DNA from: Methanoregula sp.
Lineage (GTDB): Archaea; Halobacteriota; Methanomicrobia; Methanomicrobiales; Methanospirillaceae
Direction: 5' to 3'
Assembly: GCA_026394695.1 (NCBI GenBank)
Contig: JAPKXT010000170.1
Span: 1 to 20,424 of the forward strand
Length of the DNA: 20,424 nucleotides
In this document: positions 7,232 through 15,328 of the stretch, piece after piece
How positions within the stretch are numbered: the stretch's first letter is position 1
Layout of the letters: each line of letters begins with the position of its first letter
The notes under the pieces: model-generated
Seen by the model: only the letters and a program-made list of their open reading frames with translations
Told to the model about the DNA's origin: nothing
The model's database searches: none
Position numbers and translations under genes: made by a program

Positions 7232-7549
7232 GGGAATATCTCTCCCGCTGATTCACCAGCGAAAAATCGCCCGTATTCGCGATTGACAGGGCGAACCCAT
7301 ATGGTTATAGGATACATGACGGTCAAGGCACACAGGTAGGGATTGCGGGATACCTGTTTAATGTCGGAGAGGGGTTCGTGAGGAACGGGTACCGACTGGG
7401 CGGAGGTTGAGGAGTGCGTTCTCCATGGTGGCGATCTCACCGTATCGCAAGTTCATGGAAAAACTCCTTTTGCAAAAATGGCACAACCCTGGTGTTTAAT
7501 GAACCTTTTTTTTAATCAAGTGTTTGGTTTTTATGTGGCTCATGAACTA
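7232..7549. other. gap with structured GC-rich segment
   Basis: No convincing gene. The first part (7232-7440) is GC-rich and contains hairpins: AATCGC/GCGATT (7265-7270 with 7279-7284) and ACAGGTA/TACCTGT (7332-7338 with 7351-7357). From 7490 the DNA turns AT-rich, with a T-run at 7505-7512 that could end an upstream transcript or act as promoter for the acyltransferase gene. Confidence 0.4.
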
Positions 7550-8314
7550 ATGTGTATCATGCCAGAGTTCTGCTGCGATACAATCCCCCGTCAGATTGAT
7601 ATTATAGATAAGATTGTGAATACGGGTCTCGACCATACCGGAACGCTTACCATCCTTGGTATGATCGGATTGCCCCATGTCAATGAACAGTTTCTCACCC
7701 GGATGAAAGTGTATAGTGAATACCTTCCAAAATCAGGAGAGATCGGGTTTTCTGAGGAACAAAAGTTCCTTCATTTCCTCTGGGATGCATTTGAACGCAC
7801 ACCCATCTCTCTTGCAACGAATTTCGCAATTCCTTTTCGCCGCATACTTGCAAAAAAGCTCTTCCTGCACTGCGGGAAAAATTTCTGTGCTGAGGCAAAC
7901 ATCCGGTTCAATTTCGGGCAGTGCATATCCACGGGTGACGATGTGTTCATCAATACAGGGACTTTTATTGATTCAAAAGGGGGTGTCACGATTGGGAATG
8001 CAGCAGGGATCGGGGAATTTGTCCGCATATTCACCCATTCGCACTCGGAATCCAATCATGCAGAACGCACCTATGCCCCGGTTAGTATCGGTGATTATGC
8101 AAAAATCTACACAGGGGCGATGATTTTTCCGGGCGTGACCATCGGTGAGCAGGCCATTGTCGCCGGAGGTGCCATCGTGACAAAAAATGTGCCTCCCAAT
8201 GCAGTTGTTGCAGGTATACCCGCAAAAGTCATACGATCGCGGAAAAATGATAACCTATACAGGAAACAGCTCAACCATATGTGGCTCCACAACGGCGCAT
8301 TCCAGGATGAATAA
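7550..8314 (+). CDS. left-handed beta-helix (hexapeptide) acyltransferase
   Basis: The frame is open from 7478, but its first 24 codons are AT-rich, carry a T-run and look like promoter DNA. I therefore prefer ATG 7550 (254 residues), or 7559 three codons on. The C-terminal half carries hexapeptide repeats (VTIGNAAGIGEFV, VSIGDYAKIYTGAMIFPGVTIGEQAIVAGGAIVTKNV), ending in the family's V.GIPAK.I signature. The HSHS segment before the last coils supplies the His expected as catalytic base in maltose/galactoside-type O-acetyltransferases. The N-terminal ~110 residues are helical and not diagnostic. It probably transfers acetyl from acetyl-CoA to a sugar or nucleotide-sugar, perhaps for surface glycans; the substrate is unknown. 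No other glycan genes are adjacent. Confidence 0.85.
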   Translation: MCIMPEFCCDTIPRQIDIIDKIVNTGLDHTGTLTILGMIGLPHVNEQFLTRMKVYSEYLPKSGEIGFSEEQKFLHFLWDAFERTPISLATNFAIPFRRILAKKLFLHCGKNFCAEANIRFNFGQCISTGDDVFINTGTFIDSKGGVTIGNAAGIGEFVRIFTHSHSESNHAERTYAPVSIGDYAKIYTGAMIFPGVTIGEQAIVAGGAIVTKNVPPNAVVAGIPAKVIRSRKNDNLYRKQLNHMWLHNGAFQDE

Positions 8315-8404
8315 CCGGTTATCAGCCGGTAGAAAATACCGGACAATCTTCAAAGCCGCTTGCCTTATTAAAAAAAATTACTGTTGACGATCTATGGTAC
8401 CTGC

Positions 8405-8515
8405 ATGAAGGCCTGGGCCGGAAACGCGGGGGTTGGTAGGGTCGCCATGGTCTCGCCGGATCGGGCCGATCCCCCAGACTCGAATCCCGAACCCCTTATT
8501 AACCCTGCGAGGTAA
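8405..8515 (+). ncRNA. candidate structured RNA or 36-codon ORF
   Basis: This GC-rich block, in AT-rich surroundings, folds as a nested stem: GGGGTT (8429-8434) with AACCCC (8490-8495), GGG (8439-8441) with CCC (8486-8488), GTCT (8450-8453) with AGAC (8476-8479), and GGATCG (8458-8463) with CGATCC (8467-8472). The same bases form a 36-codon frame from ATG 8405 to TAA 8515 (begins MKAWAGNAGVGRV) without a ribosome binding site. The RNA reading is preferred; the family is unknown. Confidence 0.35.
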
Positions 8516-8526
8516 TATCTACCGTA

Positions 8527-8548
8527 TCAACGATCGTCCGATCGTTGA
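8527..8548. repeat. perfect 10-bp inverted repeat, 2-nt spacer
   Basis: TCAACGATCG and CGATCGTTGA flank TC. The two-fold symmetry and tight spacing suit a dimeric DNA-binding protein better than an RNA hairpin. It lies about 147 bp before the PINA-type start. Confidence 0.6.
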
Positions 8549-8578
8549 ACCAGATAACCGGCACAAGCGGCTTGCAAT

Positions 8579-8625
8579 AGCACTCGTGCTGGTGAGGGAG
8601 CGTACGAGCACTCGCACGACTCCCT
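8579..8625. repeat. two adjacent hairpins
   Basis: AGCAC/GTGCT (8579-8583 with 8586-8590) is a small hairpin. The second is long: AGGGAG (8595-8600) and CGTACGAG (8601-8608) pair with CTCGCACG (8611-8618) and CTCCCT (8620-8625). That gives 14 pairs with one bulged A at 8619 and one G-T pair. AGCACTCG occurs in both elements (8579 and 8607). This could be an attenuator, a processing site or a protein-binding site in the leader of the next gene. Confidence 0.5.
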
Positions 8626-8694
8626 GACAAATCCAAGAGAATAGTATAGCATACAAGAGCATACCATAGAACACGATACGAGAGGAATACTTTT

Positions 8695-10656
8695 ATGATA
8701 CTGGTACCAGATACAAGCGTCCTCATCGACGGACGCATAACCTCAATGATTAAAGCCGGGGAATACAAAGGTGCAACAATAATCGTTCCCGAAGCAGTCA
8801 TTGCAGAACTTGAAGCCCAGGCAAACAACGGGCGTGAAATTGGTTTTTCAGGTTTAAATGAACTGCAGCAGCTCAGCAAGATGGCTGAGGAAAAAACGAT
8901 AGAGCTCAAATTCTCCGGTATCCGCCCGACACTCGAACAGGTCAAGCTCGCCAGTGGCGGCGAGATCGACGCAATGATACGGAGCATCGCGATCGACAAC
9001 AAGGCACGGTTCATCACCAGCGATTTCGTGCAGGCCGAAGTGGCACGGGCAAAAGGACTGGACGTAATCTACTTAAAACCGCAGGTCGGGGACTTCGGGC
9101 CGCTTGCCATTGACCAGTTCTTTGACGAACACACGATCGCTGTGTACTTAAAAGAACGGGTCGCTCCATCCGCAAAGAAGGGCTCGATCAACGACATGAA
9201 ACTCGTGAAGATCCGCGAACAGCCGACCAGCGAGTACGAGCTCCGTGCCATGGCACAGGAAATCCTCGAACGGGCGAAGCGTGATCCTGATGGATTTATC
9301 GAGGTCGAGAAGCGGGGGATCACTGTTGTCCAGATTGGATCGATGCGGATCGCAATTGCGCGTCGCCCGTTCTCAGACGGCATGGAGATTACCGCGGTCC
9401 GTCCGATTGTAGACGTAACGCTGAAAGACTACGCAAAGGCAGATCTCATCACGAGAAGGATCACGAGCGAAAAGCGAGGAATGATCATCGTAGGATCTCC
9501 CGGATCAGGAAAAACAACCCTTGCGCAAAGTGTCGCAACCTACCTTTCTGACAGCGGGTTTGTTGTCAAGACCATGGAAGCACCCCGCGAACTGCAGGTG
9601 CCGGATCAGATTACCCAGTACACAATGCTTGACGGTAGCATGGCCAACACCGCAGATGTGCTTTTACTCGTCAGGCCGGACTTTGTCATCTTTGACGAAC
9701 TTCGTAAAAATGAGGATTTCAATGTCTTTGCCGATATGCGTCTTGCCGGCCTGGGCATGGTCGGTGTCATCCATGCAAATGGTGTGCAGGATGCAATCCA
9801 GCGGTTTTCCGACCGTGTGGACTTCTCCGTCCTTTCTCAGATAGTCAACACGATCATCTTTGTTAAACAAGGTGTGATCACAAAGATCTATGATGTGGGT
9901 TTCACCATCAAGGTGCCAGAGGGTATGGCAAACGAGATGCACCTCCGCCCGGTAACAATCGTCACCGATCACGAAACAGGCGAACTGGTTATTGATGTGT
10001 TCCGGTATGATGGCGAAACAATTGTAATGCCAATGACCGCAGTGACAGGTTCATTGAAAACCACTCCCCTGGTACCTCAGGTTCAAAATGTCGGGGCCTC
10101 AGTTGCCTCGGTCGGCAATATGCGTTCTCCGGTACCCCTGCAGGACGCGGGACCAAAGAAAGAAAACGAAGAGCGTCCCGGTTGGAAACTCATGGAAAAA
10201 GAGATCCAACGCGAGATCGGACGCTACACCGAAGGCTTTGTCAACGTCCAGATGATCAGCGATACAAAAGCCATCGTCTATATTGATGACATGGATGTAC
10301 CGGCAGCGATCGGCAAGGGCGGCAAGAATATCTCTGCGATCGTTAACAAAATCGGTATCGGAATTGACATCAAACCGCGGTCCGACTTTGAACGGCAGCA
10401 GATGCAACCACAAAAAAGCGATGGGGAGTTTAATCTTGGTGGCGGTATTAAAATCCAGACTGATAAAAAGCAGCTTACCATCGTCGCTCCAGACCAGAGC
10501 GGCAAGATCGTAGATGTATTTGCAGGCAAGGAATACCTCTTCACAGCGACAGTCAACGAAACGGGAGAGATTCATCTCGCGAAGAATTCGAGCATAGCAC
10601 AGGAAATGATCCGGCGCTACCAGAACGGAGAGATAATCAGACTCAGACCGGTATAA
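8695..10656 (+). CDS. PIN-ATPase-KH protein (PINA type)
   Basis: 653 residues with three parts. The N-terminal PIN nuclease domain (1-~125) has acidic residues Asp6 (PDTSVLIDGR), Glu38/Glu40, Glu90/Asp92 and Asp110 (ITSD). A PilT/VirB11-like ATPase follows, with Walker A GSPGSGKTT at 267-275, Walker B VIFDE at 331-335 and a conserved HANG at 360-363. A C-terminal KH domain has GKGG at 540-543, then a short beta domain. This is the archaeal PINA architecture, studied in Sulfolobus as a hexameric ATPase that moves Holliday junctions and works with Hjc. A role in recombination or replication repair is therefore likely, with nucleic-acid binding through KH. ATG 8695 is preceded by AGAGG at 9-nt spacing. 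leuS follows after 45 bp and may be co-transcribed. Confidence 0.92.
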   Translation: MILVPDTSVLIDGRITSMIKAGEYKGATIIVPEAVIAELEAQANNGREIGFSGLNELQQLSKMAEEKTIELKFSGIRPTLEQVKLASGGEIDAMIRSIAIDNKARFITSDFVQAEVARAKGLDVIYLKPQVGDFGPLAIDQFFDEHTIAVYLKERVAPSAKKGSINDMKLVKIREQPTSEYELRAMAQEILERAKRDPDGFIEVEKRGITVVQIGSMRIAIARRPFSDGMEITAVRPIVDVTLKDYAKADLITRRITSEKRGMIIVGSPGSGKTTLAQSVATYLSDSGFVVKTMEAPRELQVPDQITQYTMLDGSMANTADVLLLVRPDFVIFDELRKNEDFNVFADMRLAGLGMVGVIHANGVQDAIQRFSDRVDFSVLSQIVNTIIFVKQGVITKIYDVGFTIKVPEGMANEMHLRPVTIVTDHETGELVIDVFRYDGETIVMPMTAVTGSLKTTPLVPQVQNVGASVASVGNMRSPVPLQDAGPKKENEERPGWKLMEKEIQREIGRYTEGFVNVQMISDTKAIVYIDDMDVPAAIGKGGKNISAIVNKIGIGIDIKPRSDFERQQMQPQKSDGEFNLGGGIKIQTDKKQLTIVAPDQSGKIVDVFAGKEYLFTATVNETGEIHLAKNSSIAQEMIRRYQNGEIIRLRPV

Positions 10657-10701
10657 CCCGGAAAATTTTTTATTTTTTTAAAACAACGAAGGTGAAATGG
10701 T
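10657..10701 (+). promoter_or_regulatory. short gap with T-tract and leuS ribosome binding site
   Basis: A T-rich tract (10667-10679) follows the PINA-type stop and may terminate part of the transcripts. AAGGTG at 10690-10695 is a good ribosome binding site six nucleotides before TTG 10702. The nearby ATGs (10697 and 10706) are out of frame, so this site decides the start. Confidence 0.6.
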
Positions 10702-13482
10702 TTGAATGAATTTGATCTGGGCAAATTTGAAGCCGAGGCACAGGAGCAGTGGACGCACGCATTTGAGTCTAACCCGTCGGACCTTGAGAAATTTTACCTG
10801 ACCGTTGCATACCCCTACCCAAGTGGTGCGATGCATGTCGGGCATGGCAGAACCTATATCGTTCCTGATGTGGTCGCTCGGTTCTGGCGGATGCGGGGCA
10901 GACAGGTTCTCTATCCTATGGCGTTTCATGTCACGGGAGCGCCCGTGATTGGCATTTCAAAACGAATCGCAAAGAAAGATCCAAAGACTGTCCATCTTTA
11001 CCGTGATCTCTACAAAGTCCCGCAGAATGTCCTTGATGAGTTTACTGATCCCCTGACCATCGTTCGCCACTTTGCAAGTGAATACCAGCGGGTAATGACC
11101 GCCTGCGGGATTTCAATCGACTGGCGCCGGAAATTTACGACGGTTGATCCGACATACAGCAAGTTTATTGAGTGGCAATGGAAGCACCTCTATGAAGCCG
11201 GGCATGTAATCAAAGGAGTCCACCCGGTCCGCTACTGCACGGTTGATGATAATCCCGTTGGAGATCATGACCTGCTTGAAGGCGATAAAGCGGAGGTGAT
11301 CAAATTTACCCTCGTCATGTTCCGGATTGGCGACGCATGTATCCCTACAGCAACGCTCCGCCCGGAGACTATTCACGGTGTTACGAACCTCTGGGCAAAC
11401 CCGGGTGTAACCTATGTCAGGGCGCTGGTTGATGGCAGTGCATGGATTATCTCAAAGGAAGCAGCAGAGAAGATCGCATTGCAGGATCATACGGTTGAGA
11501 TAAAAGAAGAGATAGCCGGTCAGGACCTGATCGATAAGACCGTAAGCCACCCTCTCTGCGGTACAGTCCCAATCCTCCCGGCAGACTTTGTTGATCCTGA
11601 CATGGCAACCGGACTTGTCATGAGTGTCCCCGCCCATGCACCGTTTGACTACATTGCGCTCCGCGACCTCCAGCATGCAGGAAAATATACCCAAATCAAA
11701 CCTTTACCCTTGATCAAAGTCGAAGGATACGGTGAAATTCCCGCACAGGATGCAGTTGAGAGGGCCGGCATCACCCATCAGATGGACAGCCGGATGGATG
11801 CACTCACGCAGGAGATCTACTCTGCTGAGTTCTCCAAAGGTAAGCTCTTCGACAGGTTTGGGGGAAAACCTGTACGGGTGGCACGTGATGACGTGGCCGC
11901 ACTCATGATCGAGAAGTACGACTCGAAAATTATGTACGAGTTTGACACCCGGCCGGTCATCTGTCGCTGTGGGAATAAAGTTAAAGTCAAGATCCTGCAT
12001 GACCAGTGGTTCTTGAAATACAGCGACCCTGTATGGAAAAAGCAGGTCAGTGACCTGATTCTGGACATGGCACTGGTACCTCCCGAAGTCCGGCTTGAAT
12101 TTGACCGTACCGTGGACTGGCTCAAGGACTGGGCGTGTACCAGGCGTGTCGGTCTTGGCACACGGTTCCCGTGGGATACAACCCAGCTGATCGAACCTCT
12201 CTCGGATTCAACCATCTACATGGCATACTACACCATCGCACATAAAATCCGTGAAATTGACCCAAAACTCCTCACTCCGGAAGTTTTTGACTATATTTTC
12301 CTCGGAAAAAAGTCCCCGGACCTTCCTGAGAAGAAGAAACTGGATGCGATGCGAAAGGAATTCCTTTACTGGTATCCCTATGACTTCAGGTTCTCGGCAA
12401 AAGACCTGATCTCAAACCATCTCACGTTCCAGCTCTTCCACCATGTCACGATCTTCCCCAAGGACAAACTTCCGCAGGGTATGGTCGTATTCGGGATGGG
12501 TCTCCTCAATGGCGCGAAGATGTCATCTTCGAAAGGCAATGTCTTCTTACTTGAAGATGCGGTAAATGACTTCGGTGCCGACACGGTGCGCATGTTCCTG
12601 ATGGGTAGCGCCGAACCATGGCAGGACTTTGACTGGAGAAATGAACTGGTTATATCTACTAAAAAGCAGATCGAACGGTTCTACAATACCGTACTCGAAG
12701 TAAAAGACGCAAGTGGTGAGCCACATGATATCGATCGCTGGTTGATCAGCCGGCTGCAGTCTCACATCGAGCGGACTACAGCTGCACTTACAAACTTCCA
12801 GACCCGTCAGGCATTGCAGGAAGCATATTTCGGGATAGAGACCGATCTCAAGTGGTACCACCGCCGGTTACCCGAGAACAGCGATGGAAGCCGGGAGTTA
12901 CACGCTCTCTGCTCGGCCTGGGTCCGGCTCCTTGCCCCGTTCATCCCGTTCACGGGAGAGCATCTCTGGAAGGAACTCGCGGGTGAAGGGCTTGTTTCGT
13001 TTGCTTCATGGCCGGTCGCAGATAAAAATCTGGTTAACACCCGGAACGAGCTCGCCGAAGAGCTCCTCTCCCGCACTGTTGAGGATATCGAATCGATCAG
13101 GAAACTTATCCAGATCACCCCGAAATCCATCACAATTTCCATTGCACCCGAATGGAAGCACGAAATTTTCCTCTTGATTGCTAAGTCACACGATCGGAAT
13201 ACGGTGATCAAGGAGATCATGAAGGATGATGCAATGCGCAAGCGGGGCAAAGAAGCAACCGACGCAGCGAAGCAGTGCACAACCCTTATCCACCGCCTGC
13301 CCCCGCACGTTATCGAACCCCTGACAAGAGAGCCCATAAATGAGATGGAAATATTTGAAGCGGCGAAGGGATTCCTCGAAAAAGAGTTCGGTGTACCGGT
13401 TCATGTCACGGCTGCCGAATCAAGTGAACATGCAAAAGCTGCTACAGCATTGCCATTCAAACCGTCGATCGTAATTGAATAA
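10702..13482 (+). CDS. leuS: leucyl-tRNA synthetase, archaeal type
   Basis: 926 residues, a class I aminoacyl-tRNA synthetase that charges tRNA-Leu with leucine in the cytosol. The HIGH motif appears as HVGH (45-48) in PYPSGAMHVGHGRTY, and KMSKS as KMSSSK (606-611). Between them lies the CP1 editing domain (about 190-420; LRPETIHGVTNLWANP, PADFVDPDMATGLVMSVPAHAPFDY), placed as in archaeal/eukaryotic LeuRS. The WLKDWACTRRVGLGTRFPWD block and the anticodon-binding and C-terminal domains are complete. Translation starts at TTG 10702, because AAGGTG is correctly spaced from it and neighbouring ATGs are out of frame. It lies downstream of the PINA-type gene. A hairpin beginning in its stop codon, followed by a T-run, ends the unit. 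Confidence 0.97.
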   Translation: MNEFDLGKFEAEAQEQWTHAFESNPSDLEKFYLTVAYPYPSGAMHVGHGRTYIVPDVVARFWRMRGRQVLYPMAFHVTGAPVIGISKRIAKKDPKTVHLYRDLYKVPQNVLDEFTDPLTIVRHFASEYQRVMTACGISIDWRRKFTTVDPTYSKFIEWQWKHLYEAGHVIKGVHPVRYCTVDDNPVGDHDLLEGDKAEVIKFTLVMFRIGDACIPTATLRPETIHGVTNLWANPGVTYVRALVDGSAWIISKEAAEKIALQDHTVEIKEEIAGQDLIDKTVSHPLCGTVPILPADFVDPDMATGLVMSVPAHAPFDYIALRDLQHAGKYTQIKPLPLIKVEGYGEIPAQDAVERAGITHQMDSRMDALTQEIYSAEFSKGKLFDRFGGKPVRVARDDVAALMIEKYDSKIMYEFDTRPVICRCGNKVKVKILHDQWFLKYSDPVWKKQVSDLILDMALVPPEVRLEFDRTVDWLKDWACTRRVGLGTRFPWDTTQLIEPLSDSTIYMAYYTIAHKIREIDPKLLTPEVFDYIFLGKKSPDLPEKKKLDAMRKEFLYWYPYDFRFSAKDLISNHLTFQLFHHVTIFPKDKLPQGMVVFGMGLLNGAKMSSSKGNVFLLEDAVNDFGADTVRMFLMGSAEPWQDFDWRNELVISTKKQIERFYNTVLEVKDASGEPHDIDRWLISRLQSHIERTTAALTNFQTRQALQEAYFGIETDLKWYHRRLPENSDGSRELHALCSAWVRLLAPFIPFTGEHLWKELAGEGLVSFASWPVADKNLVNTRNELAEELLSRTVEDIESIRKLIQITPKSITISIAPEWKHEIFLLIAKSHDRNTVIKEIMKDDAMRKRGKEATDAAKQCTTLIHRLPPHVIEPLTREPINEMEIFEAAKGFLEKEFGVPVHVTAAESSEHAKAATALPFKPSIVIE

Positions 13483-13514
13483 CACCTGTTGAGGGTGTTT
13501 CTCATACTTTTTTT
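13481..13514 (+). terminator. leuS terminator hairpin with T-run
   Basis: AACACC (13481-13486), starting inside the TAA, pairs with GGTGTT (13494-13499). A run of seven T follows at 13508-13514. The arrangement resembles an intrinsic terminator. Confidence 0.6.
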
Positions 13515-13954
13515 AAATTCTGTTGCATGGTTGCAACAAAACCGGATGAAATACTATCACGGACACGAAATGAAAAATCTCAAAAAGAGAGATTTTTTGT
13601 TTCTTTTGATGACAACCGGCAGCATCTGAGAAAGACATTCATTGAATGAAGCAGGACCCGCAGGATAAAAAATATTTCAGAGGTAATAATCCGATTTTTT
13701 GTATCGTTTCAGAATAACCTGATATGCAGATTTGTGTACTTGACAAAGAATGCGTGGATTATACAATCCACACCGGCAAATCCCAAAGATAGCCGATTAT
13801 CAATTAATACGAATACCATGTCTGTGACAGCGGCATGTATGTGTTGCAGTGTTCGGATTTTTGGGGATCCAAAACCCATACAGAGGTGATTGATGATTTT
13901 TCATCCACAAACAAGATATACCGAAGGATAACATTCTGATCTTAGGAAAATACC
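13515..13954. other. hairpin-rich intergenic region
   Basis: About 440 bp without a normal-size gene. Three further perfect hairpins are present: TGTTGCA/TGCAACA (13521-13527 with 13532-13538), AAAAATCTC/GAGATTTTT (13573-13581 with 13589-13597) and GTGGATT/AATCCAC (13754-13760 with 13765-13771). A 40-codon frame from ATG 13527 to TGA 13649 crosses two of them and lacks a ribosome binding site, so I do not call it a gene. An AGATATA box near 13914 may serve the following propeller gene. Confidence 0.5.
13573..13598 (+). terminator. 9-bp hairpin with T-run
   Basis: AAAAATCTC and GAGATTTTT are a perfect 9-bp stem with a 7-base loop, and the T-run continues to 13598. It is shaped as an intrinsic terminator and would work on either strand because the arm is A-rich. 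It may back up the leuS terminator. Confidence 0.5.
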
Positions 13955-15328
13955 ATGAACAAACAATTACGGATTTATCTGGTAATAGCAGGATTTCTTC
14001 TCGTGATGAGCCTGACCGGTATTGTCACCGCAGCAAGTCTGGCAAAAACGTGGACAGAGCGCACGCCCGCAGACACCCCATTTTCCGGTGTTATGTTTTC
14101 AAAGGATGGTTCAACCGTATATGCCGGTGGCAGCCAGGTATTCGTCCGTTCGTGGGATGGTGAGAACCGCTGGTGGGGTTGGAATGGAAAAATTGCATCC
14201 ATGAGTGCGGATGGAAACTACGTTATTTCAGCTACTGACAGAAGCATTTACCTGATTAACAAATCTGGTGTGCAGTTATGGGTCGTTGGTACGAATACAC
14301 CAGTTCGTGCAGTTGCGATCTCGAACGATGGTTCCTTAATTGTAGGCGCTGACGATAGCGGGAATATCTTTTCATGGGGAACAAAAGATGAAAGCCGGGG
14401 TACAATAAAAACTGACATTGTTAAACAGGCTGCAATCTCTCCTTCTGGATCGTTCATCGTTGTCACGACAGAAGCAGGTATTTCATATTTTACAGGTATT
14501 ACAGATTTTACACCCCAGCTGACCCAAATCTGGGTGGATAATAAATCGGGTAGTCTGGAATCGTTCATCGAGATCTCTGCCGATAGTTCCACGGTTATTA
14601 CTTCAGGAGACAACCGGATCTCATCCCACACGAACAGAGGTGTTCTTAACTGGAGGGAGGAAGTAACCCAAAACGCGATCATCGACATGGCCTGCTCTGA
14701 TGACTGTACCACAATTGTACTTGGCAGTCAGGATGGAAATGTTCTGGTTCTCAATCAACTTGGCCAGGTTCAATGGAAGTATCCTACCGGATCGTGGATT
14801 AATAGTGTGGGGGTGTCCGGCGACGGCTCCATTATTGTCGCTGGTACCCTTGACAGGAACCTGTATATCCTGAACCAGGCGGGACAACTGCTGGCAAATA
14901 CCAAGATTGAGACCGTTATACAGCCGCGTTCGGTTGCAGTGAGCAGGGATGGTAAACGCATCGTCGTCGCGGATCAAATCGCCCTTTACGGGTTTGAACT
15001 CCGGGGATTGCCGGAGGTGACATCCCAGGTAACATTCACTCCCGAACCGCTGTATACCGCCACGAGTTCCACCCTCGTTCCAACGATCACAACCCTGCCA
15101 AAAACACCTCCACCAACGCAACTTCCGCAAAATCTCGTTTTCTCACCGACCGGAGCACCACATTTTGTGCAGGTTTTCGCGACAGGTTGTGGAGGTGCAG
15201 AAGAGGGGAGGGTTGCAGATTGTACAGATGTTCCGCACATTCCACAAAATTTTTCCGTTGGGGTAACCGGACTTCCGCACGATGCACAGACCAGAAGAGA
15301 TGCCAGGGGAGTCGGAGGTTGCACCTGA
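13955..15328 (+). CDS. second exported beta-propeller protein, abnormal C-terminus
   Basis: 457 residues. Signal peptide MNKQLRIYLVIAGFLLVMSL..ASA-like (1-~27). Residues about 30-350 are propeller blades (SKDGSTVYAGG, SGDGSIIVAGTLDRNLYI and others) clearly paralogous to the gene at 5573. A Thr/Pro stalk begins at about 355 (PEVTSQVTFTPEPLYTATSS). At residue 388 the stalk stops abruptly: the last 70 residues (15116-15328) are Cys/Gly/Arg-rich and are the antisense of the zinc-ribbon gene on the other strand. The membrane anchor found in the paralogue is therefore missing. The ATG at 13955 is supported by the signal peptide, with AGGA (about 13945) as a weak ribosome binding site. The gene is probably truncated by a deletion or by a mis-assembly; if expressed, the product would be released rather than anchored. 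Confidence 0.75.
   Translation: MNKQLRIYLVIAGFLLVMSLTGIVTAASLAKTWTERTPADTPFSGVMFSKDGSTVYAGGSQVFVRSWDGENRWWGWNGKIASMSADGNYVISATDRSIYLINKSGVQLWVVGTNTPVRAVAISNDGSLIVGADDSGNIFSWGTKDESRGTIKTDIVKQAAISPSGSFIVVTTEAGISYFTGITDFTPQLTQIWVDNKSGSLESFIEISADSSTVITSGDNRISSHTNRGVLNWREEVTQNAIIDMACSDDCTTIVLGSQDGNVLVLNQLGQVQWKYPTGSWINSVGVSGDGSIIVAGTLDRNLYILNQAGQLLANTKIETVIQPRSVAVSRDGKRIVVADQIALYGFELRGLPEVTSQVTFTPEPLYTATSSTLVPTITTLPKTPPPTQLPQNLVFSPTGAPHFVQVFATGCGGAEEGRVADCTDVPHIPQNFSVGVTGLPHDAQTRRDARGVGGCT

Larger units (their letters stand above)
8315..8694 (+). other. structured leader region upstream of the PINA-type gene
   Basis: 380 bp without a normal-size gene. It contains ATAACCGGTTAT, a 12-bp palindrome just after the acyltransferase stop (8313-8324). 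Next come a GC-rich foldable segment (8405-8515) and three inverted repeats at 8527-8548, 8579-8590 and 8595-8625. AGAGG at 8681-8685 is the ribosome binding site for the ATG at 8695. Confidence 0.5.

Noticed and set aside
7174..7440. Minus-strand 88-codon frame
   Set aside because: Rich in Pro, Ser and Arg with no family resemblance. It overlaps the better-supported small zinc protein and a foldable GC-rich segment.
13527..13649. 40-codon hydrophilic frame after leuS
   Set aside because: No ribosome binding site, and it spans two perfect hairpins, one of terminator type. More likely chance.
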